Source: Polynucleobacter bastaniensis
Lineage (GTDB): Bacteria; Pseudomonadota; Gammaproteobacteria; Burkholderiales; Burkholderiaceae
Length of the DNA stretch: 64,000 nt
Assembly (NCBI RefSeq): GCF_018882205.1
Contig: NZ_JACVOU010000003.1
Location: 248,001-312,000 of the forward strand
Direction of reading: 5' to 3'
Program-made: the position numbers and the translations under genes
Part shown: in pieces, positions 19,738 to 29,807 of the stretch
Layout: the number at the start of each line of letters is the position of its first letter
Numbering within the stretch: the first letter of the stretch is position 1
Notes under the pieces: generated by a model
Told to the model about the DNA's origin: nothing
The model's database searches: none
What the model saw: the letters and a program-made list of their open reading frames with translations, nothing else

Positions 19738-21051
19738 ATGGGCAATCTATTTGATCAAGCACCTCCGCCACCATTAGCGGAAGTCTTGCGCCCAAAATCA
19801 ATAGAAGAAGTCATCGGACAGACGCATCTTTTAGCAAGCGGTAAACCACTGAGTCTTGCTTTTGGATCTGGTAAGCCACATTCGATGATTCTCTGGGGCC
19901 CACCAGGCGTTGGTAAAACAACCTTGGCCAGACTTTCTGCAAAAGCCTTTGATCGAGAATTTATCGCCATTTCAGCTGTGCTTGCTGGGGTAAAAGAAAT
20001 TCGCGAGGCTATAGAGCAGGCCGAGCAGAGTATGTCTCAATATGGCAGACAAACTATTTTGTTTGTAGACGAGATTCATCGATTTAACAAAAGTCAGCAA
20101 GATGCCCTATTGCCTCATGTTGAGTCTGGCTTATTTAACTTTATTGGCGCTACCACTGAAAATCCCTCATTTGAGGTGAACTCAGCCTTACTCTCACGCG
20201 CACAAGTCTATGTCATGAAATCATTAAGCGCTGTGGAGCTCAAGCAGTTATTTGATCGTGCATGTCAATATGCGATGCCTGATATTCCTTTTGAACCAGA
20301 AGCAATTGATAGCTTAATTTCACATGCAGATGGTGATGCTAGGCGATTATTGAATTTGGTGGAGCAAGTACGCAATGCTATATCAACACCAAACTCTCAG
20401 ATTCACAAAGTAGACCTGCAGTTTATTGAAAATGCTTTAACAGTTCAGGCGCGTCGCTTTGATAAAGGTGGTGATCACTTTTACGATCAAATATCTGCTC
20501 TGCATAAATCAGTACGTGGCTCCAATCCTGATGCTGCGTTGTACTGGTTTTGTCGCATGATAGATGGTGGTGCAGATCCTCGATATCTTGCACGCAGAAT
20601 TATCCGTATGGCATGGGAAGACATTGGACTTGCCGATCCCAGAGCGATGCAACTAGCCAATGATGCAGCTCAAACTTTTGAGCGACTTGGCTCACCGGAA
20701 GGTGAGCTAGCACTAGGTCAAGCTGTTGTTTATTTAGCGATCGCCTCGAAGAGTAATGCCAGTTATAACGCCTACAACGCGGCAAGAGCTTATGTTGCTA
20801 GTGATCAAAGTAAGCCTGTACCCAACCATTTACGCAATGCCCCAACTAAACTCATGAAAGAGTTGGGCCACGGCAAAGAATACCGTTATGCACACGATGA
20901 GCCGCATGCTTATGCTGCTGGAGAAACTTACTTGCCCGATGGGATGGCTGAGCCTCATTGGTACCAGCCGGTTGATCGGGGCTTAGAAAGTCAAATTGCT
21001 GAGAAGATGGCCTTCTTGTGCAAGTTGGATCAGGAGTCGAAACAGAAGTGA
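19738..21051 (+). CDS. rarA: replication-associated recombination protein RarA (MgsA)
   Basis: RarA is a AAA+ ATPase of the clamp-loader type that acts at stalled forks. The 437-residue protein has the N-terminal [26 protein letters not shown] segment (here NLFDQ to EVIGQTHLL), Walker [10 protein letters not shown], Walker [23 protein letters not shown] in part ([15 protein letters not shown]), sensor [10 protein letters not shown], and the C-terminal tetramerisation region. Length is typical. It is the third gene after the dehydrogenase. Confidence 0.97.
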   Translation: MGNLFDQAPPPPLAEVLRPKSIEEVIGQTHLLASGKPLSLAFGSGKPHSMILWGPPGVGKTTLARLSAKAFDREFIAISAVLAGVKEIREAIEQAEQSMSQYGRQTILFVDEIHRFNKSQQDALLPHVESGLFNFIGATTENPSFEVNSALLSRAQVYVMKSLSAVELKQLFDRACQYAMPDIPFEPEAIDSLISHADGDARRLLNLVEQVRNAISTPNSQIHKVDLQFIENALTVQARRFDKGGDHFYDQISALHKSVRGSNPDAALYWFCRMIDGGADPRYLARRIIRMAWEDIGLADPRAMQLANDAAQTFERLGSPEGELALGQAVVYLAIASKSNASYNAYNAARAYVASDQSKPVPNHLRNAPTKLMKELGHGKEYRYAHDEPHAYAAGETYLPDGMAEPHWYQPVDRGLESQIAEKMAFLCKLDQESKQK

Positions 21052-21127
21052 CCAAAAGCTCCCCCTGGGATTTGGGCAATACAATCTAATTTAATATATT
21101 TTCACTCGATTCTTAAGGATACTCAGT

Positions 21128-21703
21128 ATGCGCAAAATCATTGCTTCCCTATTTATAGCTTCCAGCCTCCTTGCAAGTGCTGCAAGCTTTGCTGGCCCTA
21201 AAGTGGAATTTAAAACCACCATGGGTAATTTTGTTGTTGAGCTTGATTCAGTAAAGGCACCAAAAACTTCTGCCAACTTTTTGAGCTATGTAAACAGTGG
21301 TTTTTATAACGGCACGATTTTTCATCGTGTGATAGATGGCTTTATGATTCAGGGGGGTGGATTTACTTCGGACTTGACACAAAAACCGACCAATGCGCCC
21401 GTGGTATCAGAGGCTCAAAATGGCCTTAAGAATCAAACTTACACCATTGCTATGGCGCGTACCTCTGACCCCGATTCAGCAACAGCCCAGTTCTTTATTA
21501 ATGTTAAAGATAATGAGGGCCTGAATTATCCAAATGCGATGGGTAATGGCTATACCGTTTTTGGCACAGTCGTTTCTGGTACTCAAACCATCGACGCTAT
21601 TCGTAAGATTCCAACCATGGTGGCATCATCACCGAAAATGGGTCGCATGTCAGACGTGCCTAGCAAGACTGTAATGATTGAATCGGCGACTGTTTTAAAG
21701 TAA
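21128..21703 (+). CDS. ppiA: periplasmic cyclophilin-type peptidyl-prolyl isomerase
   Basis: This 191-residue protein has a signal peptide (RKIIASLFIASSLLASAASFA) and a bacterial cyclophilin domain. Active-site motifs are FHRVIDGFMIQGGGF, MARTSDPDSATAQFFIN and YTVFGTVVSGTQTIDAI. The leader places it in the periplasm, like E. coli PpiA. An AAGGA ribosome site precedes the ATG. Confidence 0.94.
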   Translation: MRKIIASLFIASSLLASAASFAGPKVEFKTTMGNFVVELDSVKAPKTSANFLSYVNSGFYNGTIFHRVIDGFMIQGGGFTSDLTQKPTNAPVVSEAQNGLKNQTYTIAMARTSDPDSATAQFFINVKDNEGLNYPNAMGNGYTVFGTVVSGTQTIDAIRKIPTMVASSPKMGRMSDVPSKTVMIESATVLK

Positions 21704-21740
21704 TTACTACTTGCTTATTTGAGCACTGACGATCAACAGC

Positions 21741-23567
21741 ATGATATTGCTTGATGATGCCCAAAGCACCATAGCAAAGCCAAGCAGTCGCTTGTATGAG
21801 CATGCGCTCCAGCTTTGGGCTATCTATCCTCAGGCCAGCCATGCACAGACAATTGCAACTGTAGATCAATGCCTGCAAGATATTAATACAACATTGGCTC
21901 GGGGAGAATACGTAGTTGCTGCCTTTGCTTATGAGCTAGGTCTGTACATACACAATATAGAACGACCAGCTCAGCGTGAAAGTAAAGAGCACCCATTAAT
22001 ACAGGCATGGTCTTTTAAGTCCTATGAAAGCTTTAGCAAAGCAGATGTCGATACTTACATTGAAAAAAAGATAGCAACTCTAGAGCCCGAAGCGCAAGTT
22101 GCAGGTGTGGCTAATCTTGTCTTTTCCGTAGACCAAGAGAAGTTTAGCTCTGATATTCAGACTATTCAGGAATACATCCGCAATGGCGACACATATCAAA
22201 TTAATCATACCTTTCGGATTACGGGCGAAGTCTATGGTGACCCACTCTCTCTGTATGCCAGATTAAGAGAGCGGCAGCCAGGGAGATTTGGCGCATTTAT
22301 TGCGCAAGACTCACACTTTATTTTGTCCCAATCACCCGAGTTATTTATTCAGAAGCAAGGCCATACTTTAAAAGCTATGCCGATGAAAGGCACTGCTAGC
22401 GCATTAAATGATTCAGCCGAGCATTTATCGGCAGATGGAAAGAATCAAGCAGAAAATGTCATGATCGTGGATTTATTACGCAATGATCTGAGTCGACTTG
22501 CTCTAACAGGAACAGTCACCGTACCCAAGCTATTTGAGGTGACTCAGTACGGTGATGTACTGCAAATGACATCGACCGTTCAAGCTGAGATCAAGCCTGA
22601 AATGAAATTGCGTGATGTTCTCAATGCGGTGTTTCCTTGTGGATCGGTAACGGGTGCTCCCAAGAAACGCAGTATGGAAATTATTCAAGAATTAGAACCG
22701 CAAGATCGAGGCTACTATTGTGGTGCTCTGGGCTGGATTGATCCTGGTGGTGACTTTGCGTTTAGCGTTCCTATCCGTACCCTTGAAATAAATCATGATG
22801 CAAAAACATATGCTTCACCCTTTTCTTTAGGTATAGGCGCCGGCATTACGATTGACTCTGAGTCTGCCCAGGAGTGGGAAGAATGCCAAATTAAAGCTGC
22901 ATTCTTGAACAAGTTACCCAGTCAAGTGGGGTTGTTTGAAACTATCTTGGTCCGCCAAGGTCTGGCTCAACATGTTCAACTTCATCTAGCACGTTTAGCC
23001 AATTCTGCTTTAGCGCTTGGCATTCCTTGCTCTATGCCCGACATCATGCAAGTAATTGAGCGTGGGTGTACAAACTGCTCGATAGATACAGAGTATCGAT
23101 TGCGCTTGGATCTCGATGATCATGGTGTGGCAAGTTATCAAATAGCCCCCATCAGACCATTAGAAGGTTCAGTAAAAATATTTTGGGCAAAAGATATTCT
23201 GCCCGATTCAAGCAAGGCGACCTTTCACTCTGGAAATATTTTATTAAGGCATAAGGTGAACATTCGTGATGTCTATGACCAAGCTTGGAGACTGGCAGAG
23301 GATTGTGGTGGCTTTGATGCCCTATTTACCAACGAGCAAGCTTATGTCACCGAGGGTGGAAGAAGCAGTATTTTTATAAAATCTGGAGATCGCTGGCTTA
23401 CACCCCCCGTATCCGCAGGTCTGTTACCAGGGGTTATGAGATCCATCATATTAAATGATCCTCAATGGAATGCCCATGAGGTCAACCTGACTATTGATGA
23501 TGTTCAGAATGCAAAAGAGATTATGCTTAGCAATGCTTTACGCGGTCTCATCCCCGCCCATTTTTAG
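21741..23567 (+). CDS. pabB: aminodeoxychorismate synthase component I fused to aminodeoxychorismate lyase (PabB-PabC)
   Basis: This 608-residue fusion makes p-aminobenzoate for folate. Residues about 1-390 are a PabB chorismate-binding domain (NGDTYQINHTFRI, SQSPELFI, MPMKGTA, DLLRNDLSRLALTG, FPCGSVTGAPKKRSMEII). Residues about 395-600 are a class IV PLP fold domain resembling PabC (GLFETILVRQG, LLRHKVNIRDVYDQAW with the likely PLP lysine, TEGGRSSIF). The glutamine amidotransferase partner PabA is not in the window. The nudix gene follows after nine bases. Confidence 0.93.
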   Translation: MILLDDAQSTIAKPSSRLYEHALQLWAIYPQASHAQTIATVDQCLQDINTTLARGEYVVAAFAYELGLYIHNIERPAQRESKEHPLIQAWSFKSYESFSKADVDTYIEKKIATLEPEAQVAGVANLVFSVDQEKFSSDIQTIQEYIRNGDTYQINHTFRITGEVYGDPLSLYARLRERQPGRFGAFIAQDSHFILSQSPELFIQKQGHTLKAMPMKGTASALNDSAEHLSADGKNQAENVMIVDLLRNDLSRLALTGTVTVPKLFEVTQYGDVLQMTSTVQAEIKPEMKLRDVLNAVFPCGSVTGAPKKRSMEIIQELEPQDRGYYCGALGWIDPGGDFAFSVPIRTLEINHDAKTYASPFSLGIGAGITIDSESAQEWEECQIKAAFLNKLPSQVGLFETILVRQGLAQHVQLHLARLANSALALGIPCSMPDIMQVIERGCTNCSIDTEYRLRLDLDDHGVASYQIAPIRPLEGSVKIFWAKDILPDSSKATFHSGNILLRHKVNIRDVYDQAWRLAEDCGGFDALFTNEQAYVTEGGRSSIFIKSGDRWLTPPVSAGLLPGVMRSIILNDPQWNAHEVNLTIDDVQNAKEIMLSNALRGLIPAHF

Positions 23568-23576
23568 AAAGTCCGC

Positions 23577-24137
23577 ATGAAGTTTTGTTCACACTGTGCA
23601 GCGCCTATCAGTATCAAGATTCCTGCGGATGATTCGCGGGAGCGCCATGTCTGTGACTCTTGCGGAAGTATTCATTATTTCAATCCACGTAACGTTGTTG
23701 GCAGCATCCCCGTCTTTGGTAAGCAAATTTTATTGTGCCGTCGCGCCATAGAACCTCGCCATGGTTATTGGACTTTGCCTGCTGGATTCATGGAGCTTGG
23801 TGAAAGCACCAGCACTGGGGCAGCACGTGAGACACATGAAGAGGCGGGTGCTATTGTTCAGATGGGTCCGCTCTACTCTCTTCTCAATGTGCCGCATGCC
23901 GAACAAGTGCACCTTTTTTATCTAGCTTCGATGAGTTCGCCAAACTTTCAGGCAGGTGAAGAGAGTCTAGAGGTTGCTCTATTTGATGAGCAGGATATTC
24001 CATGGGATGACATTGCTTTTCCAACGGTAAAGCAAACTCTGGAGTGGTTCTTTGCTGATCGTGCTGCTGGGGTATTTAATTCTGGTAATGAATTTAGTGT
24101 TCGCAGCAGAGACATTCTGCCAACTGAAAAAATCTAA
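23577..24137 (+). CDS. NUDIX hydrolase with N-terminal zinc ribbon
   Basis: The 186-residue protein starts with a zinc ribbon (Cys 4, 7, 26, 29: CSHC and CDSC), followed by a Nudix domain whose box is GFMELGESTSTGAARETHEEAG, here shortened to GESTSTGAARETHEEAG. Ribbon-plus-Nudix proteins hydrolyse nucleoside diphosphate derivatives such as NADH or ADP-ribose; the substrate cannot be read from the sequence. It is nine bases after pabB and 13 bases before aat. Confidence 0.9.
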   Translation: MKFCSHCAAPISIKIPADDSRERHVCDSCGSIHYFNPRNVVGSIPVFGKQILLCRRAIEPRHGYWTLPAGFMELGESTSTGAARETHEEAGAIVQMGPLYSLLNVPHAEQVHLFYLASMSSPNFQAGEESLEVALFDEQDIPWDDIAFPTVKQTLEWFFADRAAGVFNSGNEFSVRSRDILPTEKI

Positions 24138-24150
24138 GCATCACAAACTC

Positions 24151-24888
24151 ATGAGCAACATCAACTGGCTGGGATCTCAGGATGAATTTCCTAATCCCAT
24201 TCATCATTCAGATCCAGACCCAAGTGTTCCCGGTTTAATTGCAGTCAGTGAGCGGATATATCCAGGACAGTTAGCTCGCGCATATCAAATGGGTATCTTT
24301 CCCTGGTACTCCGATAATCAGCCAGTGTTGTGGTGGTCGCCCAATCCCCGGATGGTATTAAAGCCTGATCACTTTAAATGTCATGACTCTTTAAAGAAAT
24401 CTATTCGTCATTTTTTATCCGATCCTCTGAAAGAAATCTGGGTTGATGAAGACTTTAGTGCTGTTGTACGCTCTTGCGCAACTGCGAACCGCAAGGATCA
24501 AGATGGTACTTGGATTACCCATGAAATCATGGATGCTTATACCAAGCTTCATGAAGAGGGTCATGCTCATAGTATTGCCATCATGGAGAATGGTCGCTTA
24601 GTAGGCGGCCTCTACTGTGTTTCATTTGGCGGGATGGTTTTTGGTGAATCGATGTTTAGCCATCAAACCGATGCCTCAAAAATTGCTTTAGCTGCTCTTG
24701 CTGCCTGGTGCGAGCAAAATCAAGTAGGGATGATCGATTGTCAGCAAGAGACTGCTCACCTTAATTCTTTAGGGGCTACACCCATTTCTCGCGATGAATT
24801 CTTAGTGCATCTGCAAGTTGCTTTAAATCAAACTAATATAGAGATTCCCTGGAAATTTGATAAACAGATTCTTGGTCGCTGGTTATGA
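24151..24888 (+). CDS. aat: leucyl/phenylalanyl-tRNA--protein transferase
   Basis: Aat adds Leu or Phe from tRNA to proteins with N-terminal Lys or Arg, marking them for ClpS/ClpAP. The 245-residue product shows [39 protein letters not shown] and [14 protein letters not shown], all family signatures. ATG 24151 is chosen because the family begins near here; the longer frame overlaps the nudix gene. Its stop overlaps the next start by four bases (ATGA), pairing it with bpt, the other N-degron transferase. Confidence 0.97.
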   Translation: MSNINWLGSQDEFPNPIHHSDPDPSVPGLIAVSERIYPGQLARAYQMGIFPWYSDNQPVLWWSPNPRMVLKPDHFKCHDSLKKSIRHFLSDPLKEIWVDEDFSAVVRSCATANRKDQDGTWITHEIMDAYTKLHEEGHAHSIAIMENGRLVGGLYCVSFGGMVFGESMFSHQTDASKIALAALAAWCEQNQVGMIDCQQETAHLNSLGATPISRDEFLVHLQVALNQTNIEIPWKFDKQILGRWL

Positions 24889-25631
24889 CTCAACTTAAAG
24901 AGCTTCCTCTTACTGAATTGCAGTTTTATGCAACTGCACCCTATCCCTGTAGCTACCTACCAGGGAAGACTGCACGCTCACAAGTTGCCACCCCCTCACA
25001 TTTAATTCATGCCGATCTATATGGTGAGCTAGTAAATGCGGGATTTCGTCGCAGTGGCTTATATACTTATCGACCTTATTGCGATGAATGCAATGCCTGT
25101 ACTGCTACCCGTATTCCTGTGAAGCAGTTTTTACCTAATCGCAGTCAAAAACGCAGCTGGAAGAAACATGCTGGACTGGATGTTCGCGTTCTCAATCTAG
25201 GCTACCAAGAAGAACACTATCAACTCTATCAACGCTATCAACATGAACGACATGCTGGTGGGGGTGTAGATCAAGATGATCAAGATCAATATATGCAGTT
25301 TTTATTGCAAAGCCGCGTGAACTCCAGAATTGTTGAGTTTCGGGATGGTCCACATGACTCACATACAGGGCGTCTGCGCATGGTCAGCATGATTGACATC
25401 TTGGATCAAGGAATCTCTTCGGTTTATACCTTCTTTGATACCAGCAATACCACTGCCAGCTACGGGAGCTTCAGCATCTTGTGGCAGATTCAGCAGGCTC
25501 TCGAGTTAGACCTTCCCTATCTCTACCTTGGTTACTACATTAAGCAAAGCGCAAAGATGTCCTATAAGGCGAAGTTTCAGCCTATTGAGGGCTTGATCGA
25601 CGATCACTGGCAACCTATCAATGGGTCATAA
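24885..25631 (+). CDS. bpt: aspartate/glutamate leucyltransferase (Bpt, ATE-like)
   Basis: Bpt transfers Leu from tRNA to N-terminal Asp or Glu. The 248-residue sequence has the ATE-type N-terminal cysteine region ([31 protein letters not shown]), [10 protein letters not shown], and SVYTFFDTS and [20 protein letters not shown] near the end. It overlaps aat by four bases, the usual aat-bpt pair in betaproteobacteria, and is followed by pyrD after nine bases. Confidence 0.97.
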   Translation: MTQLKELPLTELQFYATAPYPCSYLPGKTARSQVATPSHLIHADLYGELVNAGFRRSGLYTYRPYCDECNACTATRIPVKQFLPNRSQKRSWKKHAGLDVRVLNLGYQEEHYQLYQRYQHERHAGGGVDQDDQDQYMQFLLQSRVNSRIVEFRDGPHDSHTGRLRMVSMIDILDQGISSVYTFFDTSNTTASYGSFSILWQIQQALELDLPYLYLGYYIKQSAKMSYKAKFQPIEGLIDDHWQPINGS

Positions 25632-25640
25632 TATCTACTC

Positions 25641-26675
25641 ATGATTGATAGTTACCCTCTTCTACGCTCCTGGCTTTTTTCTTTAGATCCAGAGCAAGCC
25701 CATAATTTAACCATGAGCAATCTAGATCGTGCTGAGCGCTGGGGTTTATTGCGTCACTTGATTGATCAGCCAGCCCTAGATCCACGTAAGTTGTGCGGCA
25801 TTACTTTTTCAAATCCAGTGGGGCTTGCTGCTGGCTTAGATAAAGATGGCAAGCATATTGATGCACTGGGGACCTTAGGCTTTGGTTTTTTAGAAATTGG
25901 TACTGTTACCCCAAAGCCGCAACCGGGCAATCCAAAGCCTCGCATGTTTCGTCTACCGCAAGCTCAGGCACTCATTAATCGTATGGGCTTTAATAATGAT
26001 GGTGTTGATGCTTGCGTAAAGCGCGTTCGCAATTCCACTTATTGGCAGAATGGCGGGATTGTTGGCCTCAATATCGGCAAGAATGCGAGCACTCCAATCG
26101 AAAATGCTGCAAGCGATTACGTCACGGCCATGGAGGCAGTTTATGAGGTAGCCTCGTACATCACTGTCAATATCTCATCGCCCAATACCCAAAATTTACG
26201 CGCTCTCCAAGGCGAAGATATGCTGCGCTCTTTGCTGCAATCGTTACATATTGCACGAGAAGCCTTGAGTGATCGATTTGGTATACGCAAACCCCTCTTT
26301 TTAAAAATTGCACCTGACCTTGAGCAAAACGATATCAAACTCATCGCTGATCTCTTGGTGGAATTTAAGATTGATGCCATCATCGCTACCAATACAACGA
26401 TTGTCCGAGATGCTGTCCAAGAGCTTGAATTTGGCAAAGAAGCCGGTGGCCTCTCTGGGGCGCCTGTTCGTCAGGTCTCCACCGAAGTAGTCAGAAGCCT
26501 CAAAGAGTATTTAGGCCATGCCATTCCGATTGTTGGCGTTGGCGGCATTATGACTGGTAAGGATGCCCAAGAAAAGCTTACTGCTGGTGCCAGCCTAGTT
26601 CAAATTTATAGCGGCTTGATTTATCGGGGTCCAAAGTTAATTTCTGAGTGTGCCGCTACCCTAAAGGGTCATTAG
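25641..26675 (+). CDS. pyrD: dihydroorotate dehydrogenase (quinone), class 2
   Basis: PyrD oxidises dihydroorotate in pyrimidine synthesis, passing electrons to quinone at the inner membrane. The 344-residue class 2 enzyme keeps the N-terminal membrane-associating helices ([20 protein letters not shown]) absent from class 1. It has [23 protein letters not shown] in part ([11 protein letters not shown]), [11 protein letters not shown] with the catalytic Ser, and FMN motifs VGVGGI and [10 protein letters not shown]. Confidence 0.98.
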   Translation: MIDSYPLLRSWLFSLDPEQAHNLTMSNLDRAERWGLLRHLIDQPALDPRKLCGITFSNPVGLAAGLDKDGKHIDALGTLGFGFLEIGTVTPKPQPGNPKPRMFRLPQAQALINRMGFNNDGVDACVKRVRNSTYWQNGGIVGLNIGKNASTPIENAASDYVTAMEAVYEVASYITVNISSPNTQNLRALQGEDMLRSLLQSLHIAREALSDRFGIRKPLFLKIAPDLEQNDIKLIADLLVEFKIDAIIATNTTIVRDAVQELEFGKEAGGLSGAPVRQVSTEVVRSLKEYLGHAIPIVGVGGIMTGKDAQEKLTAGASLVQIYSGLIYRGPKLISECAATLKGH

Positions 26676-26718
26676 GCTTCAAAAAACGCTTTTTTTACTA
26701 CTGCCACGAAATTTCATA

Positions 26719-26748
26719 TTGTGCAATTTGAGCAAAAATTGCTACAAT
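26719..26748 (+). promoter_or_regulatory. iclR promoter with overlapping inverted repeat
   Basis: A perfect inverted repeat GCAATTT-N6-AAATTGC (26723-26742) extends outward to TTGT and ACAA arms with one base of slippage. It fills the space between a weak -35 (TTGTGC, 26719-26724) and a TACAAT -10 box (26743-26748). The iclR ATG at 26756 lies only eight bases after the -10, so the transcript should be leaderless or nearly so. Autoregulation by IclR binding here is inferred. Confidence 0.6.
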
Positions 26749-26755
26749 TTACAGC

Positions 26756-27574
26756 ATGGCATTAAACAAATCAGAAAAAGTTACAAAATCACCGGGTGAA
26801 GCTGGCAAAACAGCGATTCAGGTGGTAGAACGCATGATGAACCTGCTTGACGCCCTTGCATCCCACGAAGAGTCTAGCAGTCTTAAAAACCTTGCAGAAG
26901 AGACTGATTTACACCCCTCCACAGCTCACCGCATTCTCAATGACTTGGTAGCCTGCCGCTTAGTAGAACGTGGCGATGGTGGCACATATCGTCTTGGACT
27001 GAAGCTTCTTGAGCTGGGTAACCTCGTCAAAGCCCGTTTATCGGTCCGTGAGGCAGCACAAGTACCAATGCGGGCATTACACAAGCTGACCGGTGAAACC
27101 ATCAATCTTTCTGTTCGCCAAGGAGATGAGATTGTCTATATTGACCGTGCTTATAGCGAACGATCAGGTATGCAAGTGGTTCGTGCCATTGGTGGTCGCG
27201 CACCACTTCACCTGACATCTGTGGGCAAACTCTTTCTGGCAAGCGATGATCCAAGCCAAGTTCGCGCCTATGTCACACGTACCGGTTTAGCTGGCCACAC
27301 CAGAAACAGCATTACCGAATTGGGGAAATTAGATTCAGAGCTCAATCAAGTTCGCAAGTTAGGCCATGCTAGTGACAATGAAGAGCTTGAGTTGGGTGTC
27401 AGTTGCGTAGCAGCGGAAATTTATGATGACAGTGGTAAGTTGGTAGCAGGACTCTCATTGAGCTCGCCTACCGATCGTATTCAGGCGGACTGGCTCAAAC
27501 TTTTGCAGGATACCGCCCTACAAATATCAAAGGGCATGGGTTACAAACCTAAGATCAGCGACCCTCATTCATAA
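26756..27574 (+). CDS. IclR-family transcriptional regulator
   Basis: The 272-residue protein has an N-terminal winged helix (VVERMMNLLDALA, LKNLAEETDLHPSTAHRILNDLVACRLVER, residues about 24-80) and the IclR effector domain (GRAPLHLTSVGKLFLA, ELELGVSCVAAEIYDDSGKLVAGLSLSSP). Polar residues rather than a hydrophobic extension precede the HTH. No target gene is obvious, since pyrD upstream and pbpG downstream are unrelated and pbpG is convergent. An inverted repeat overlaps its own promoter. Confidence 0.93.
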   Translation: MALNKSEKVTKSPGEAGKTAIQVVERMMNLLDALASHEESSSLKNLAEETDLHPSTAHRILNDLVACRLVERGDGGTYRLGLKLLELGNLVKARLSVREAAQVPMRALHKLTGETINLSVRQGDEIVYIDRAYSERSGMQVVRAIGGRAPLHLTSVGKLFLASDDPSQVRAYVTRTGLAGHTRNSITELGKLDSELNQVRKLGHASDNEELELGVSCVAAEIYDDSGKLVAGLSLSSPTDRIQADWLKLLQDTALQISKGMGYKPKISDPHS

Positions 27575-27602
27575 GATTTGGCTTTTCTTAAGAATGCAGT
27601 GC

Positions 27603-28640
27603 TTACATCAAGCGACGAATGGCCTGAGGTTCACCCATTGGCATACGCTCATACCAATCGCGCACTCTCACGGCATCGGCAAAACGCGATTGCGTTCCAA
27701 CAGAATCCAAGAAAACCAAGAGTAACGGTGTGTTGTTCACACGAGCCTGCATCACTAAGCATTTGCCTGCTGCGTTAATAAATCCTGTTTTTTGTAAGCC
27801 GATATTCATATCACCTGCACGTACCAAGCGATTGGTGTTTAGAAACTTCTGTGGTCGCTTGCCAATCATCATCGTCAAATCTGGCCAGGTAGAAAACTCA
27901 CGAATCATTTTGTATTGATAAGCAACGCTCAACATACGTGCCAGGTCTTCTGCGGACGCAACGTTTTCACTTAAGAGGCCAGTAGGATCAGCAAAATAAG
28001 AATGCGTCATTCCGATCTCTTTTGCCTTCCGGTTCATGGCATCAATAAATGCAGTAATACCGCCCGGGTAATTTCGGCCAAGCGTGTAGGCCGCACGATT
28101 CTCAGAGGACATTAGCGCTAACAATAGAGCCTCTTCTCGCGTCAATACCGTTCCCCCAGCAAGGCGTGACGAACGATATATATTGACGTCGTCTGCATTA
28201 ATAACAATGGTTTCGTCTAGGGGCAATTTAGAATCCAGCACCACCATCGCAGTCATGAGTTTAGTAATTGAAGCAATCGGTAGACTGACCGAGGAGTTCT
28301 TTTCAAAATACACTTCCTTGGTATCTTGATTAACCACCATGGCTACACTGGACTGCAAACTTAAATCATCGTGTTGACCACGCAAACCAAGAGCTGTTGC
28401 GAATGAGGGCCTTGCTGGGACAACAGATGCGCCTGGACGAGTAACAGTAGTCCTGACTATTTTTGGCTTTTTGGATGATTTAACTACCTTTTTAGACTCA
28501 GATTTTGCAGGTCCCTTTGCTGCCCTGGATGACTTTGCAGTTTGAGAATCTGGGTTAGCCGCTATTACCGGAGAGGAGATGGCCACTCCAAACGAGATTA
28601 GGCAGATGTGGGCAAGAAGCCAAAAACGATTCAAATGCAT
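27603..28640 (-). CDS. pbpG: D-alanyl-D-alanine endopeptidase/carboxypeptidase, PbpG-type (S11)
   Basis: This 345-residue periplasmic penicillin-binding protein hydrolyses peptidoglycan cross-links or pentapeptides. It has a signal peptide, then a basic Lys/Ser-rich linker (residues about 35-75). The catalytic set follows: SITK (Ser124, Lys127), SSENRAA for the SxN motif, and LQKTGF for KTG. Length and the compact C-terminus suggest PbpG rather than DacA, as no second beta-rich C-terminal domain is present. Convergent with iclR, 28 bp apart, with no clear terminator between. Confidence 0.9.
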   Translation of the reverse strand: MHLNRFWLLAHICLISFGVAISSPVIAANPDSQTAKSSRAAKGPAKSESKKVVKSSKKPKIVRTTVTRPGASVVPARPSFATALGLRGQHDDLSLQSSVAMVVNQDTKEVYFEKNSSVSLPIASITKLMTAMVVLDSKLPLDETIVINADDVNIYRSSRLAGGTVLTREEALLLALMSSENRAAYTLGRNYPGGITAFIDAMNRKAKEIGMTHSYFADPTGLLSENVASAEDLARMLSVAYQYKMIREFSTWPDLTMMIGKRPQKFLNTNRLVRAGDMNIGLQKTGFINAAGKCLVMQARVNNTPLLLVFLDSVGTQSRFADAVRVRDWYERMPMGEPQAIRRLM

Positions 28641-28726
28641 CCCAAATTGCCTTCCAAAACTTTTAACATACGAGATGATAGATAACTTTTACTTGTGGGC
28701 TGGAGTTTTTTACCATTACAGGCAAC

Positions 28727-29614
28727 TTATTCTGCAATCGTAGCAACTGTACTTGTTTGACCTCGATTCACCAGAACAACTCCAGTCATCGTGAGCAATA
28801 AACCACTTGCCATCATAAAGGTAAAGGGCTCACCAAATAAGAGCCATGCCATTACCGCAGTGGTGGGTGGCGTTAAATACAGCAGACTGGTTACCTTGGT
28901 TGCGGCCCCCTTACGAATCATCATAAAGAGCAAGCTGATCGAGCCTATCGAGAGCGGGAAAATCGCCCACAGTAATGCTCCAATAACTGGGGCATTCCAA
29001 ACCATGACAGCAGACTCAAAGTAATACATACAAATAAAGCAAAGTATGGCGGATACGCCAAACTGAATAGATGAGCCTGCCCGTAAGTCAAAGACTGGAC
29101 AGAATTTCTTTTGATAGAGAGTACCAAATGTAATTGAGAGTAAGGCGGCAAAAGCCAATACGTAACTCAATGGAGGAATGTAGGTGAAGCCGATTTTTTC
29201 AGCCACAACCAAAGCCACCCCAGCAAATCCAAATCCCAAACCAATCCACTGACGTCCTGTAACTTTTTCAGATACCCAGGCAGCGAACCAAGCTGTCAGG
29301 ATGGGCTGCAAACCTACGATGATTGCTACCAAGCCTGCAGTCATCCCTAGCCGGACTGCGAACCAAACCCCTAATAAATAGCCGAACTGGAGCAATATGC
29401 CAGCAACTGCTATGTGCTTGAATTGAGGCCAACTTGGCCAGCTGATTCTCCAGATCAGGCTTAGGCATGCCATAGCCATTAATACCCCTGAGAAACGCCA
29501 AAACAGAAAGGTGGCGGGCTCAACATAAGGCATTGCCAAGCGTGCAATCACAAAGCCCGTGCTCCAAATTAATACAAATAAGGGGGCAATCAGGCTATCA
29601 AGCTTCAATCTCAT
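28727..29614 (-). CDS. EamA/DMT-family transporter
   Basis: This 295-residue protein has ten hydrophobic helices arranged as two EamA repeats, typical of drug/metabolite exporters (LIAPLFVLIWSTGFVIARLA at the N-terminus; PTTAVMAWLLFGEPFTFMMASGLLLTMTGVVLV region near the end, read as TAVMAWLLFGEPF). Substrate is unknown. It lies upstream of pbpG on the same strand but 86 bp away, and diverges from the phasin gene. Confidence 0.9.
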   Translation of the reverse strand: MRLKLDSLIAPLFVLIWSTGFVIARLAMPYVEPATFLFWRFSGVLMAMACLSLIWRISWPSWPQFKHIAVAGILLQFGYLLGVWFAVRLGMTAGLVAIIVGLQPILTAWFAAWVSEKVTGRQWIGLGFGFAGVALVVAEKIGFTYIPPLSYVLAFAALLSITFGTLYQKKFCPVFDLRAGSSIQFGVSAILCFICMYYFESAVMVWNAPVIGALLWAIFPLSIGSISLLFMMIRKGAATKVTSLLYLTPPTTAVMAWLLFGEPFTFMMASGLLLTMTGVVLVNRGQTSTVATIAE

Positions 29615-29743
29615 GGATCACTTATTGAAAGTATGGAATTTTTAATTAATCTGTGATTTTAGGCTTATTTCCTAGACCTCAGCCCGTATATTGGGGGCGC
29701 TGCAATATAAATAACAAATACTGGTCAATGCAGCCTAAATGAA

Positions 29744-29771
29744 TTGACATTGTGCAGATATAGCTCATAGT
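29744..29771 (+). promoter_or_regulatory. phasin promoter candidate
   Basis: A perfect TTGACA (29744-29749) is followed, after 16 bp, by CATAGT (29766-29771), a 4/6 -10. Three TGCA tetranucleotides flank it (29701, 29729, 29753). TGCA-rich sequences are known PhaR sites at phasin genes in other bacteria; that link is inference here. Confidence 0.5.
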
Positions 29772-29807
29772 AAGCAAAGCCATGAAATCATGAGGAAAGG
29801 TATTAAT

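Noticed and set aside
24052..24150. Hydrophobic N-terminal extension of Aat that would look like a signal peptide
   Set aside because: It is encoded inside the nudix gene in another frame, Aat is cytoplasmic, and the family start lies at 24151.
26676..26700. A6-CGC-T6 hairpin after pyrD as a terminator
   Set aside because: The stem is only A-T pairs; without a GC-rich stem it is unlikely to stop transcription efficiently.
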